64,000 nucleotides of DNA from the NCBI GenBank assembly GCA_016713275.1, contig JADJPL010000004.1:310001-374000 (forward strand), given 5' to 3'. The stretch comes from Haliscomenobacter sp. GTDB lineage: Bacteria; Bacteroidota; Bacteroidia; Chitinophagales; Saprospiraceae. The notes beneath the pieces were generated by a model. That model searched no databases and was not told the origin of the DNA. It saw nothing but the letters and a program-made list of their open reading frames with translations. This document shows positions 38,701-48,630 of the stretch, in pieces (position 1 is the first letter of the stretch; every line of letters begins with the position of its first letter). Both the position numbers and the translations under genes were made by a program.

Positions 38701-41700
38701 GTTCCGGGCAGAATTCCCTGAAGGTCTTTGAGCAAAAACCCGTTGTTCCACCGGTACTGGTACCCGCCGCCGCCGCCAAAGACCGACAGGCGGATGGAGG
38801 CATCTCTCGAGTTATGACAGGACGCCGGGCTGGTTTCCGCCAGGATCTTCAATGGAGACGCCTCGGAGACGGCCAAATCCTTTAGCACCGTTACGCATCC
38901 GTTTTCTGAAATCGTCACCGAATAAAGTCCGCCAGCGAGGTTCTCTGCACAGGCGGTCGTGTCTCCGTTGCTCCACAAAAAAGAAGGGTTTCCGTTTCCT
39001 GTCAATTGAATACAGATGGAGCCGCTGGATGCACCAGCGCACGTGACGGGCTGAATCGTAATGTCTCGCACCCCTGCAGCCGGGCCATTCACAATGACCG
39101 GGGGCATCACAAACGCGCAATGCTCATTGGATTGGTCGGTGATCGTAACCCGGTAGGCGCCTTGAGCCAGCCCGCGGAGGATAAATGGCACGGTGGCCAC
39201 ATCCAGGCTATCCCCAGCCACCCCCTGGCTTCCTTCCCACCGGTAGCTGAAAGGGGGAACGCCATCCAGGGGCGTCAGAATCAGTTGTCCGTTGGCCGCA
39301 TTACAAGCGCTCACATCCACTACCTGCCTGCGCAGGGAATCGATACTGCTGATCGTATACACCAACAGACTATCGGTGGCAGCGCACCCCAGGGAATCCG
39401 TTACCCGGACAGCATACGACAGCCGCGTGCCAGGCGTCGGGCCTGCAACAGCCTTGGTCTGCGCGCTTTCCGAACCGTTACTCCAAATATACCGGTACCC
39501 TCCTGCCCCCGCCGAAGCTACTACCTGAATATCCCTTGCAGACCCGGTACAGATGGAAAAGGAATCGGAAGGGAGCAGTTTCAAGGAAGGCGGCTGCCGT
39601 TTGACCAATACAAACGTATCGGAATCCGTGCACCCATCCGGGCTGGTCAGCAAAAAGGCATAGGTTTGGTTGGCTTCCGGCTGGACGATAGTGGAAGATA
39701 ACCGGTTCATAGGGGTAGCCGGGAGCCCTGCATGGAACGAAGCGATGGCGCCGGTCAAATGCGCATCATGAATCACCAGTCCGCCCAGGTCAAACGGCGT
39801 GCCAGGGGGCAGAAACCAGGCTCCTGAGCAAGGCTACCTTCCGGCAAAGGGTTCACGACGACCACCGCTTCCGCTCTTTGAGAAGAAAAGCAGCGAAATT
39901 GAGCATCCACCGCTTCTGCATAGAAGCGGTATACGTTCTTCCCTCCATCCTGGGAAGGGGGAATATCCGGATAGAAAAGCTCTGAAACCGCGATCCCGTC
40001 GCCTCCAACCGGCTGGGCATACCACAAAACAAAATCTCCAAGTACCGGGGAAGCCTGCAGAACCGGTAAATCGCCGGAACAAATCGTATCGCTGATTACC
40101 AGGGGAGGGGGCAGAAAGACGTCGTCTTCTATTCCGTTGCAATTGTTGTCGATGCCATCGCAAGGAACTTCAGCTGCTGCGGGATTAATCCCTGGGTCCT
40201 GATCGTTGCAATCTCCGCTTTGCCGCACATACCCTGCCGGAGGGTTTTCAGCGCATAACCAAACCGTCCGATCCGGATTCCCGTACCCGTCTCCATCTGC
40301 ATCTGCATAAAAGGAGACGGAAGCCGGGCCAAGGTAAACCGAGCCATGGACGGCGATCCGGTCGAGCGCGATATCGCCCAAAGGACCGCTGCCTTTTTTC
40401 CCCGTAAAGCGAAACTGCAGGGTAGCGCCATCGGGATAAGGGCTGAGCGAAAGGTAGGCTTTGTGCCAGGAATCTCCCTGGTCTCCGGATTGCTGCCAAA
40501 GGGAGTCCCACCGAACGCCATCCTGGGAAACTTCCAGCTTTAAAGATCCGGTATTGGGACCCCACATATGGTAATAAAAGGAAAAATGGCAGGCGTCCGA
40601 GCCCCGTTTGTTCAATTGAAAACAACCCGAACTCAGGATAGCCTCGCCCTGGCATTGGTTTCCACTGGCCTCCAGATAGACATATTTGCCCGCTCCGGAA
40701 ACGCCGGCGGAAGGGCCGGTACCTTGGGTTGGCGTTTTGCCGCTATACAGGATCCAGTCAAAGGTACCCTGAGCGTCGTTTTTCCAAATTCCTTCCCAGG
40801 AACAGGTATCCCCGCAAAGGGACTGCAAGGAATTGCCCGCCTGGTCAAACTCCTCCACCACGGAAGGCCCGGGGGGAAGGCAGGCGGTGCGGATTCCCAC
40901 GGGGCAGGAATTACCGGAAAATCTGCCGGGGCCGCAGGTTTTTCGCAAATAAATATCGTAATCCGAATCCGGCGCAAGCCCGGTCAGCACAAAGGGAGGG
41001 CATCCAGCGAGTACCACGGTTCCCTGAGGCCCCGCGCTGCTTCCCGCTCCGGGAGTAAATCCTTTCGGCCCATACTCCAAATACGTCTGCGCCTGGGCGC
41101 ACCCATCGGCCGGGAACCATTCCAGCACCAGAGAAGTCGTATCCTGCCCCAGCACCTGGATGCCGGTCACCGGCAGGCATTCGATAGGTTCAAAAACCAA
41201 TTCGACAAAGTGAAGGCGGCCGGAATCCTGTTCGGTGTCGTCGCAAATCAACAGGGTCCAGTCCCCTACCGGACTGGTCACGCTGTCGTTGAAAACATAA
41301 AAACTCTCCTGAGGAAGATAGGGCTGGGAAATATACGGCGCGCCGGTTGGAGGGATCGGGTCGCAGGAAGCCATAGAGAAGGAGGCAAAAGAGCCGCAGT
41401 CCCGGAAAGCCGGCACGCCGTAGTTGTTCTCTCCTCCTCCGTTATCGGCAGTGAGGAGCGCCGATTTTCCGCCCGGTGAAACCAGCCGGATCTCCAGGTC
41501 TGCAACCCAGGTGTGCTGAACGATCAGACGGACTTCTTTCAAGTACACATCCGTACCCAAAGCGGTTCCCGGAGCATCGATCACCCGGATGACGAACCGG
41601 TTGGGATCGTAGTACCCGCTATTGCTGGGGCAGGTAAAATCGCGAATCGCCCCAAGGTCATAGCAAAAGGAAGGATTGGGGAGAATAATCGGGCTCTGAG

Positions 41701-41758
41701 AAAAAAGGGAATGCGCCAGAAGCGACAGTAGAGGAATCAGAATTTGGGATTTTTTCAT
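35770..41758 (-). CDS. Giant T9SS-secreted adhesin (~2000 residues) with SprB repeats (two frame breaks)
   Basis: Three consecutive frames join into one protein. From the N-terminus: signal peptide, proprotein-convertase P-like domain (about 41640-41185), fibronectin-III-like domain, a MAM-like domain (about 40860-40330), a MopE-type calcium motif (DADGDGYGNPD and DGIDNNCNGIEDD, about 40320-40125), Ig-like segments, about fourteen SprB-type repeats (pattern C-G-DG-GG-PPY-W-NG, about 39310-36110) and a type A sorting domain (ARLYPNPAST ... GLPSGWYSLSL). Breaks are one base missing at 39823-39824 (restores AQGAWFLPPGTPFDLGGL) and near 37606 (restores YSYVWKGATAQ). It is probably exported by the T9SS and attached to the surface, where SprB proteins serve gliding or adhesion. 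It is convergent with the PorE-like gene. Confidence 0.85.
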
Positions 41759-41916
41759 AGCCAAGGTTTCGGTGTTGGGCTACATGAGGCAATAGCCTGA
41801 TGCCAGGTCAAAAATAAACGCTCTTGCGGATAACCCCAGTATAGGTTTTATCGCAAAGGTTGCAAACGAGGAGAAAAATGGAAAGGATGGGACAATCCCT
41901 GGGCAGTAAATGGCTA

Positions 41917-41942
41917 AGAAAACGGTTGGTTTCGCCAAACCG
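41917..41942 (-). terminator. Possible terminator after leuS
   Basis: Read on the minus strand, CGGTTTGG and CCAACCG form an imperfect stem around CGAAA, followed by TTTTCTT. It lies about 90 bp after the leuS stop codon. Confidence 0.4.
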
Positions 41943-42031
41943 CTCCCTCGCCAGTCCACCGCTCATTCGGGACCGCCCCATCCGGCGATGTGGGGTAGAA
42001 AAAGATTGAAAACCGGCAGTATCGGCGGTTG

Positions 42032-44912
42032 TTATTCCGCCACGACAATATTAATCATCCGCTTGGGAACGACCACAACACGTTGAACGGATTTCCCTTC
42101 AAGCCATTTCTGCACCACTTCCAGTTCTAAGACGGCTTGCTGAAGCGCTTCCGAAGTGGCATCCGCAGGGAATTCAACGGCAGCTCGGCGCTTGCCGTTG
42201 ATGCTCACTGGATATTCGATCATATCTACCTGCAAATACCCCTCGTCCAACTCCGGATACTTGCCCTGCTGCACAGAACCTTCCTCGCCCATTTAGCCCC
42301 AGAGCTCCTCTGTGGTGAACGGCGCAAAAGGCGCCAGCAACAGGACCATCTCCTTCAGTACAGCCCGTTTGTTGCAGCCTACGCGCTGGCAGTTCGTTCG
42401 AGGCGATCATGAACGCGCTGACGCAGGTATTGAATGAAAAACGTTCAATATCGTCCGTCACGCGTTTGATGGCCTGGTGCAGGATTTTCATCTCCTCCCG
42501 GGATGGGGAGTCCTCGGAGATTAAAAATTCCCCTTTTCTAGTGAAGAACAAGCTCCAGAACCGGCGCAAGAATTTAGCCACCCCGTCGATCCCCTTGGTA
42601 TCCCAGGGCTTGGCTTGCTCCACCGGACCGAGAAACATCTCGTACATCCGGAAGCAGTCGGCCCCGTATTGAGCGACCACATCGTCGGGGTTGATGACGT
42701 TAAATTTGGACTTGGACATCTTTCCTACCTCAGAGGCCGTAATCAACTTCAACTCCTCCTGGCCACCGCCAGCAGCAGGGTGAAAAACGCCGTCCATAAG
42801 AACGCCCGCCGGCCCTTCAAACACCGCCTGCGCGTATTCAGGCCTCCACTCGGCAAACTTCCGGATACCCTCCAGGTTCAAAAAGGAGTTAGGCGAACCG
42901 TACTCTTTGACAAAATCGACATGCACAGGTATTTTGACAAACTCCTTGCCTTCCGCTTCCTCTTTGACCGCCAGAGAAGCGCAAACGAAACGTGCGCGGC
43001 CATCCTGCTTTTCTTTTTGCAGGTATAGCGATTCAATGACGCCCTGAATCATGCCCTGGTTGACGAGTCTGCGGTACGGTTCTTTGGTAGAAACCAGCCC
43101 CAGGTCGTAAAGGAATTTATGCCAAAAACGGGAATACATCAGGTGCCCCACGGCATGTTCCGTTCCGCCAATATACAAATCCACGTCTCGCCAATAGTCG
43201 ATCACTTGTTTGGAGGCAAACTCCTTATCGTTGCGAGGGTCCATATACCGGAGGAAATACCAGGACGAGCCGGCAAACCCGGGCATGGTATCGGTTTCCC
43301 GGCTCCAGCCATCAGGCAGTTGGGACCAGGCTTCATTCCGGGCCAGCGGAGATTTGATCCCGGCCGTCGGTTTGAAGTCATCCTGGGTGGGTAACTCCAG
43401 CGGCAGTTCGTGGTCGGGCAGGGGGTGCGCCACCCCTTCCGGATCATACACGATAGGAAAAGGTTCGCCCCAATACCGCTGGCGGCTAAAAATCGCATCG
43501 CGGAGCTTGAAGTTCACTTTGCGTTTTCCCAGCCCGCGTTCTTCGATCTGGCGAAGCGTAAGTTCGATGGCGTCGGGCACCTCCATCCCATTCAGGGGTC
43601 CGGAATTGATCATGATGCCCAGCTTATCGTGGCGCGTCGCGCCGGGGTATTTGGATTTGTCGATCACATCGATAATCTCCAACCCGAATTTGGTGGCAAA
43701 CGCCCAGTCGCGGTCGTCGTCGCTGGGCACCGCCATGATCGCTCCAGTGCCGTAATCTTTCAGCACGTATTCGCCGATCCAGATCGGGATCTGCGTGTTC
43801 GTAAATGGGTTGATCGCGTAAGCACCCAGGAACGCGCCGGTGACTTCCTTGACTTCTGCCATGCGCTCGCGTTCGGAGCGGCTTTTGACGTAGTTCAGGT
43901 ACGATTCCACCGACGCTTTTTGATCGGAGGTAGTCAGCAAGGGAACCCAATCGTGCTCGGGCGCCAGCACCATGTAGGTGGCGCCGAAGATGGTGTCCGG
44001 GCGGGTGGTGAAAATTTCGATTTTCAAATCCGAACCGGCGACGTCGAAGAACATCTGGGCGCCTTCCGAACGCCCGATCCAGTTGCTTTGCATACGCTTC
44101 ATCGCTTCGGAGAAATCCACCTCGTCGAGGTCTTTCAGCAGGCGGTCGGCGTAGGCGGTGATGCGAAGGGACCATTGCAGCATAGGCTTTCGTTCCACCG
44201 GATGGCCTCCGCGTTCAGAAACCCCATCTTTTACTTCGTCGTTGGCAAGTACGGTCCCCAGCGCTTCGCACCAATTCACAAAGCTTTCCTTCCGGTAGGC
44301 CAGGCGGTAATTCATCAAGACTTCGTCCTTTGCCTTCGGGGACATCTGCTGCCACTCGGTTGCCGAAAAAATCCGGTCCTCGCTACTTGCCGCATCGATT
44401 GCAGCGTTCCCTCCCTGGCTGAAGATCACCTCCAATTCGGCGATTGGGCGGGGCCGGCGCTCGCGGTTGTCGTAAAAGTGCTTGAACAACTGCAGAAAAA
44501 TCCACTGGGTCCATTTGTAATAGGCCGGGTCGCAAGTCTGCACTTCCCGGTCCCAGTCAAAGCTGAACCCGAGATTATCTAATTGCTGCCGGTACCTTTT
44601 GATGTTTTCGGCGGTGGATATCGCTGGGTGCACGCCCGTTTGGATGGCGTACTGTTCTGCCGGAAGGCCAAAGGCGTCGTACCCCATCGGGTGAAGCACA
44701 TTGAACCCCTTCAGGCGCTTATACCGGGCATAAATATCCGAGGCGATGTACCCCAACGGGTGCCCAACGTGGAGGCCCGAGCCGGAGGGATAAGGAAACA
44801 TATCCAGCACATAAAATTTGGGTTTGTCGCTGGTGTTACTGACCTGATACACGCGGCGGTTCTCCCATTCTTTCTTCCATTTCGGTTCAAACTCCCTGGG
44901 ACGGTAATCCAT
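42032..44912 (-). CDS. leuS: Leucyl-tRNA synthetase (one frame break and one in-frame stop)
   Basis: LeuRS charges tRNA-Leu. The class I signatures are HVGHPLGY (HIGH, residues about 48-55) and GKMSKSKFN (KMSKS); the CP1 editing domain lies between them (TTRPDTIFGATYMVLAPEH). The start at 44912 gives MDYRPREFEPKWKKEW, the family start. Near 42390-42400 the frame changes before CNKRAVLKEMVLLLAPFAPF, consistent with a net +1/-2 change, and at 42293-42295 an in-frame TAA interrupts EELWG-stop-MGEEGSVQQGKYP. The frame after it is the normal LeuRS C-terminal domain, ending at 42032. Because the gene is essential, both are probably sequence errors (TAA for AAA would give Lys). Confidence 0.92.
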
Positions 44913-44983
44913 ACGTAATTTTGTGTTTATTTGTTGAACGCCTGACCTTATCCGAACGTCCCGGATTCAGGCGGTTTTGCTGG

Positions 44984-44991
44984 CGAAAATA
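44984..44991 (-). promoter_or_regulatory. Near-consensus -7 box for leuS
   Basis: Minus strand TATTTTCG differs from TAnnTTTG at one position and lies about 70 bp before the leuS start. Confidence 0.25.
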
Positions 44992-45055
44992 ACAAAAAAT
45001 AAGGAAACCAATGCGATCCTCCGCTGACTTCCCGTTTACCCATCCCCATCCCAGG

Positions 45056-45856
45056 ATGCCATTGATCAAAAACAGCACCTTGGTATGGCTTTTTTTCCTG
45101 GCATCCCTCGCCGGAGGACTCTCCAGTTGTCAGACGTTCCGCCGCATCCCCTGGCCGGAAAGGCAGTCGGCGCTGGGGGGAACCGCCTTTTATCAGGCTG
45201 CAGCGGGGATGAACTGGAGCTCCCGGGATTCCTTTGCCTTGGCCCAATGGAGGGCCGGAAACATCCCTGCCCGGTATAAAGCGTTCCAAAAGATCCGGGT
45301 TTCGGGCATGGACACCCTTTCCGGGAAGCTCCTGCGCGCCGTCTATTTCGCTGCCCCGGATTATGTGTCAATTGGCGCCGACAGGGACTGGGCGCGGGTT
45401 CCTTTAACGCCGATGACAGGCCAGAAAATCGCCGACCGGCTCCAGTGTTTTTTGCCCACCCGGAAAATGGTGAACGACCTGTACCAGGCCGCCAAAGTCA
45501 AATTAGCGCCAGTACCTATGTATGCTTTCCGGGACAGCACCCCTACCCTGTGGCACCACCATTTGATCATTGAAGGCCAGCGGCAAGGAAAGAAAGGGCT
45601 TATCGCCGGGATAAAAAAGGACGTCGTCCTCAGCAATAAAGTGACAGACGATCCCCGCCCCAACCGGGTCGCCATCTACGGGTGGCACCGGCTCAACGGG
45701 CAGCCCATCCAGCCTTTGTACAGCGGGCATGTGAACTGGTACGTGGATTATAGCCATGGCATCCGGCTGATTTGGCGCCGGATTAAAGTCCATGCAAACG
45801 GCAAAACCAGGTGGATGGACTACCAGGAGGTGTTGCGGGACCCGGTCCTGAAGTAA
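45056..45856 (+). CDS. Unidentified lipoprotein
   Basis: This protein has 266 residues from the ATG at 45056, which follows CAGG and opens a lipoprotein signal peptide (LVWLFFLASLAGGLSSC). The mature part is soluble with no domain I can name. Conserved-looking patches are HVNWYVDYSHGIRLIWRR and LWHHHLIIEGQRQGKKGLIA, with several His and Tyr that could form an active site. An ATG at 45011 would add 15 residues that do not look like a signal. A strong hairpin terminator follows directly, so it is probably its own transcription unit. Confidence 0.75.
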   Translation: MPLIKNSTLVWLFFLASLAGGLSSCQTFRRIPWPERQSALGGTAFYQAAAGMNWSSRDSFALAQWRAGNIPARYKAFQKIRVSGMDTLSGKLLRAVYFAAPDYVSIGADRDWARVPLTPMTGQKIADRLQCFLPTRKMVNDLYQAAKVKLAPVPMYAFRDSTPTLWHHHLIIEGQRQGKKGLIAGIKKDVVLSNKVTDDPRPNRVAIYGWHRLNGQPIQPLYSGHVNWYVDYSHGIRLIWRRIKVHANGKTRWMDYQEVLRDPVLK

Positions 45857-45867
45857 GCTATTGTGCG

Positions 45868-45890
45868 ACGAGCCGGAGTGCTCGTTTTTT
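45868..45890 (+). terminator. Rho-independent terminator
   Basis: ACGAGC pairs with GCTCGT around a six-base loop, followed by TTTTTT; it starts 12 bp after the stop codon of the upstream lipoprotein gene. Confidence 0.85.
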
Positions 45891-45933
45891 GCCTATCCAT
45901 AAAACCATTTACCCTTTTCTTCGTTCCACTGGA

Positions 45934-46668
45934 ATGAGAACATTCCCATTTTCTGCTTATGGTATTGGCTTGGCTATAGGATTGCTATGCGCCGCTCCTG
46001 CCTGCTCTGCGTCCGGGCAGGAGGAAGAAAAGGTCGCACCAGTCAATCCCAAACCGGTACAGAAAGATACGATCCCCTATCTGGCGCTTGGCGATTCGTA
46101 TACGATTGGCGAATCCGTGGCGCCGATAGACCGCTACCCGGAGCAACTGGCCGGCCGGTTGAAAGCCGCAGGGATCCCCATCAGCGACCCGGTCATCGTC
46201 GCCCGAACCGGTTGGTCGACCGGAGATCTGATCTCCGCGCTGGACGCCAACCCGCCGTCTCCTCCATTCCGGATCGTGACGCTGCTGATCGGCGTAAACA
46301 ACCAGTACCGAAAGTTAGGGTTATCCGGGTACGAAACCCAATTCAAGGAGCTGTTAAACCGGGCTATCCAATATGCAGGACGAGAGCGCGTATTCGTCTT
46401 TTCCATTCCGGACTACGCCTATACTCCTTTTGGCCAGCGAACCTCCGACCCCTCGCGCATTAGCAACGAAATCGACGAATACAATGCGCTTAACCGGAAA
46501 ATCACCGAAAGCCAGGGAGTGCTGTATTTCGATATCACCCCTATCTCCAGGCGCGGATTGGACGAGCCGGTATTAGTTGCTTCCGACGGCCTGCACCCTT
46601 CCGGAGAAATGTACCGGCGCTGGGTGGATCTCGCCCTGCCTGCTATTACCGAGCGGTTGAAAAAGTAG
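45934..46668 (+). CDS. SGNH/GDSL-family hydrolase (esterase/lysophospholipase-like), exported
   Basis: From the ATG at 45934 the protein has 244 residues with a signal peptide (IGLAIGLLCAAPACSASGQ; a lipobox-like APAC makes a lipoprotein possible). The SGNH blocks are clear: LALGDSYTIGE (nucleophile Ser), IGVNNQYRK (block III Asn) and VASDGLHPSGEMY (catalytic Asp and His). Such enzymes cleave esters or thioesters in the periplasm; substrate unknown. The frame is open upstream from 45811, through the terminator, but that part has no coding likeness. Confidence 0.9.
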   Translation: MRTFPFSAYGIGLAIGLLCAAPACSASGQEEEKVAPVNPKPVQKDTIPYLALGDSYTIGESVAPIDRYPEQLAGRLKAAGIPISDPVIVARTGWSTGDLISALDANPPSPPFRIVTLLIGVNNQYRKLGLSGYETQFKELLNRAIQYAGRERVFVFSIPDYAYTPFGQRTSDPSRISNEIDEYNALNRKITESQGVLYFDITPISRRGLDEPVLVASDGLHPSGEMYRRWVDLALPAITERLKK

Positions 46669-46719
46669 TTCCCAAAACAACTCCGGCGAATTCGTATATT
46701 TACGGGAAATTTGTGCGCC

Positions 46720-47177
46720 ATGATTAAGTTATTGATCCGTCTCCTGGTCCTTCTGGTCATTGGAGTCCTTGTGTACAACTACTTTTTGGGCACTCCGAAG
46801 AAAAAGAATCCTCCAAAACTATTTTCCGGGAAGTCAAGCAGCTTGGAAAATCTGCCTGGGCCTTGCTCAAGTCGGAAAAATCAAAAATGGAGGAAGGAAA
46901 GTACGATGCCGCCCTGGATAAAATCGGTATCCTGTACGACGAACTGGAGGAACGCGCCCGTTCCGGAAAAGATCGGGAGTCCCTCGACCGGATTATGGAA
47001 CTCGACCGGCAACGCCGGGCATTAAACGACCGCCTCACCCAACTGGAGGAGGATCAGGCCGGCGCCCGCACTTCTGCTGAAAAGCAACAAGCAGGCAAAG
47101 AAGAAGAGCGGCTGAAATCCGACCTTCGCAGCCTGTTTGCCGAAACCGAGCGCCTCATGAACGATATGGAACAGTAA
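46720..47177 (+). CDS. Membrane-anchored coiled-coil protein upstream of ftsX (frame broken)
   Basis: The N-terminal membrane helix (LLIRLLVLLVIGVLVYNYFL) starts at the ATG 46720. The rest, rich in Glu, Lys, Arg and Leu, forms a long coiled coil (YDELEERARSGKDRESLDRI ... RSLFAETERLMNDMEQ) of about 152 residues in all. One base is missing near 46797: an extra G changes TPKKKNPPK to TPEEKESSK and opens the frame to the end. It ends 11 bp before ftsX and is probably co-transcribed. A TATATTTA box lies about 20 bp upstream. I do not recognise a family. Confidence 0.7.
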
Positions 47178-47188
47178 GGCATTTCCCT

Positions 47189-48067
47189 ATGACAACATCC
47201 CCCCGCGCTGCTCCGCCCCGATCCAAGCCGAACTACCTTTACTCTATGGTAAGTGTGGGGCTGGTTTTGTTCCTGCTGGGTTTCTTCGGATTGCTCGTAG
47301 TGCATGCCCGGCAGCTATTGCATTATTACCGGGAGCATGTCAGCTTGATTCTGGAATTCAAGGACACCGCCACTGCGGAAGATATCGATCCGGTAACCAC
47401 CGCCCTGGCAGCCAAATCGTATATCCTTCCGGAAAGCATCCGGTTCATCAGCCAGGAAGAAGCAGCTCGCATGATGCGGCGGGAATTCGGAGAAGATTGC
47501 CTGGCGTTGAACCTCCCCAACCCTTTCTACAACATACTGACATTCAACCTTAAAGGACAATACATGGTTCCCGGGGAATTAAAAGGAATCCGAAATGAAT
47601 GGCGGCGCCACCCGGCAGTCAGCGACCTGTTCTATCAGGAAAACCTGATGGGCGACATTGTCCGGAACCTGCAAAAACTGGGCTACCTTCTGTCCGGGCT
47701 TGGGTTGGTGCTCACCCTAATCGTCGGTTTGCTGATCCACAACACCATACGACTTGCGCTCTATGCCAACCGGTTTTTGATTAAAACCATGGAATTGGTT
47801 GGCGCGACGTGGGGGTTTGTCAGCAGGCCTTACCTATGGCGTGCATTGGTTCATGGGATGGCCAGCGGCATGCTGGCGGTTGCAGGCTTGGCTGGCGTTC
47901 TGTTCTGGGCAAATCAAAAACTACCGGAAATCCGGGCCTTGCAGGATATGCGCCTAACCGGATTGCTGTTTGGAGGCATCGTCCTTTTCGGAATATTCCT
48001 GTACCTCCTTAGCAGTTGGGTAGTCGTGAATAAATACTTGCGCATGCGCATGGACGATCTATATTAG
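47189..48067 (+). CDS. ftsX: Cell division permease-like protein FtsX
   Basis: This 292-residue protein has the FtsX layout: one N-terminal helix, a periplasmic domain of about 130 residues (residues 45-170) and three C-terminal helices (LGLVLTLIVGLLIHNTIRLAL, MASGMLAVAGLAGVLFW, LLFGGIVLFGIFLYLLS). MELVGATWGFVSRPYLWRA is the conserved cytoplasmic loop. FtsX works with the ATPase FtsE to control cell-wall hydrolases at the septum; ftsE is not in this window. A short inverted-repeat element begins in its stop codon. Confidence 0.93.
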   Translation: MTTSPRAAPPRSKPNYLYSMVSVGLVLFLLGFFGLLVVHARQLLHYYREHVSLILEFKDTATAEDIDPVTTALAAKSYILPESIRFISQEEAARMMRREFGEDCLALNLPNPFYNILTFNLKGQYMVPGELKGIRNEWRRHPAVSDLFYQENLMGDIVRNLQKLGYLLSGLGLVLTLIVGLLIHNTIRLALYANRFLIKTMELVGATWGFVSRPYLWRALVHGMASGMLAVAGLAGVLFWANQKLPEIRALQDMRLTGLLFGGIVLFGIFLYLLSSWVVVNKYLRMRMDDLY

Positions 48068-48204
48068 ACTTGTTGCGACGGGATCACGGGTTTAAAATGG
48101 CCTTTTCCGCCTGCGCCTTTTCGGTGGTCCGGGGGGCAAAAGCCTTCGTGTGGACAGAAAATAGCTCATTTTTTCCACCACGCTGACCCGTCGCAACAAG
48201 TCTA
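48065..48204. mobile_element. MITE-like element with 18-bp perfect terminal inverted repeats
   Basis: TAGACTTGTTGCGACGGG (48065-48082) is repeated exactly in inverted form as CCCGTCGCAACAAGTCTA (48187-48204), enclosing about 104 bp with no gene. The element is 140 bp long and is bounded by TA at both ends, as expected for IS630/Tc1-mariner type insertion into TA. The left end supplies the stop codon of ftsX. No transposase is present. It could instead be a regulatory or terminator palindrome, but an arm separation of 100 bp speaks against this. Confidence 0.65.
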
Positions 48205-48259
48205 TTGACTCCAAACCGGAAAGAAACCTGCGCGCAATAGGCGGAGTATTCTTAAAAAA

Positions 48260-48267
48260 AGTAATTT
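48260..48267 (+). promoter_or_regulatory. Promoter -7 box for the DUF3098 gene
   Basis: TAATTTTG matches TAnnTTTG perfectly and lies 27 bp upstream of the DUF3098 start, just right of the inverted-repeat element. Confidence 0.45.
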
Positions 48268-48293
48268 TGCCCATCAACAAAGAAGCATCTTGA

Positions 48294-48626
48294 ATGAGCA
48301 AACAGCAAGGCCCTAAGAAAAAAGTCGTGGCAGCCGCCCCAAAAGCAGCAAAACAACCGCCCGTTGTGGCTGCCAAACCCAAAACCGGCCGCCCTTCCCT
48401 CGCCGAAAAAAAGGTTGAACTGATCTTCAACCGGAATAATTATATCCTCATGGGCGCCGGCGCCCTGCTCATGGCTATTGGTATCCTGCTCATGGGCGGA
48501 GGAGACATGCCCGATCCCAATACCTGGGACGAAAGCATCATTTACAGCCCGCGCCGAATGGTGCTCGCTCCCATATTTATGATTGCCGGATTGGTGGTGG
48601 AAGTATTCGCCATTTTCAAACGCTGA
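48294..48626 (+). CDS. DUF3098 membrane protein
   Basis: This 110-residue protein has a Lys/Ala/Pro-rich cytoplasmic N-terminus and two membrane helices; FNRNNYILMGAGALLMAIGI, TWDESIIYSPRRMVLAPI and AGLVVEVFAIFKR are the family pattern. The function is unknown. In Bacteroidota the gene regularly lies between ftsX and uppP, as here, which suggests a link to cell division or cell-wall lipid recycling. Confidence 0.9.
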   Translation: MSKQQGPKKKVVAAAPKAAKQPPVVAAKPKTGRPSLAEKKVELIFNRNNYILMGAGALLMAIGILLMGGGDMPDPNTWDESIIYSPRRMVLAPIFMIAGLVVEVFAIFKR

Positions 48627-48630
48627 TTTC

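Noticed and set aside
43410..44582. 390-codon plus-strand frame inside leuS
   Set aside because: Antisense to the catalytic core of leuS, which carries HIGH and KMSKS motifs.
48092..48430. Minus-strand frame crossing the inverted-repeat element and the DUF3098 gene
   Set aside because: Overlaps a conserved gene in antisense, and no transposase-like motif is seen, so it is not the transposase of the element.
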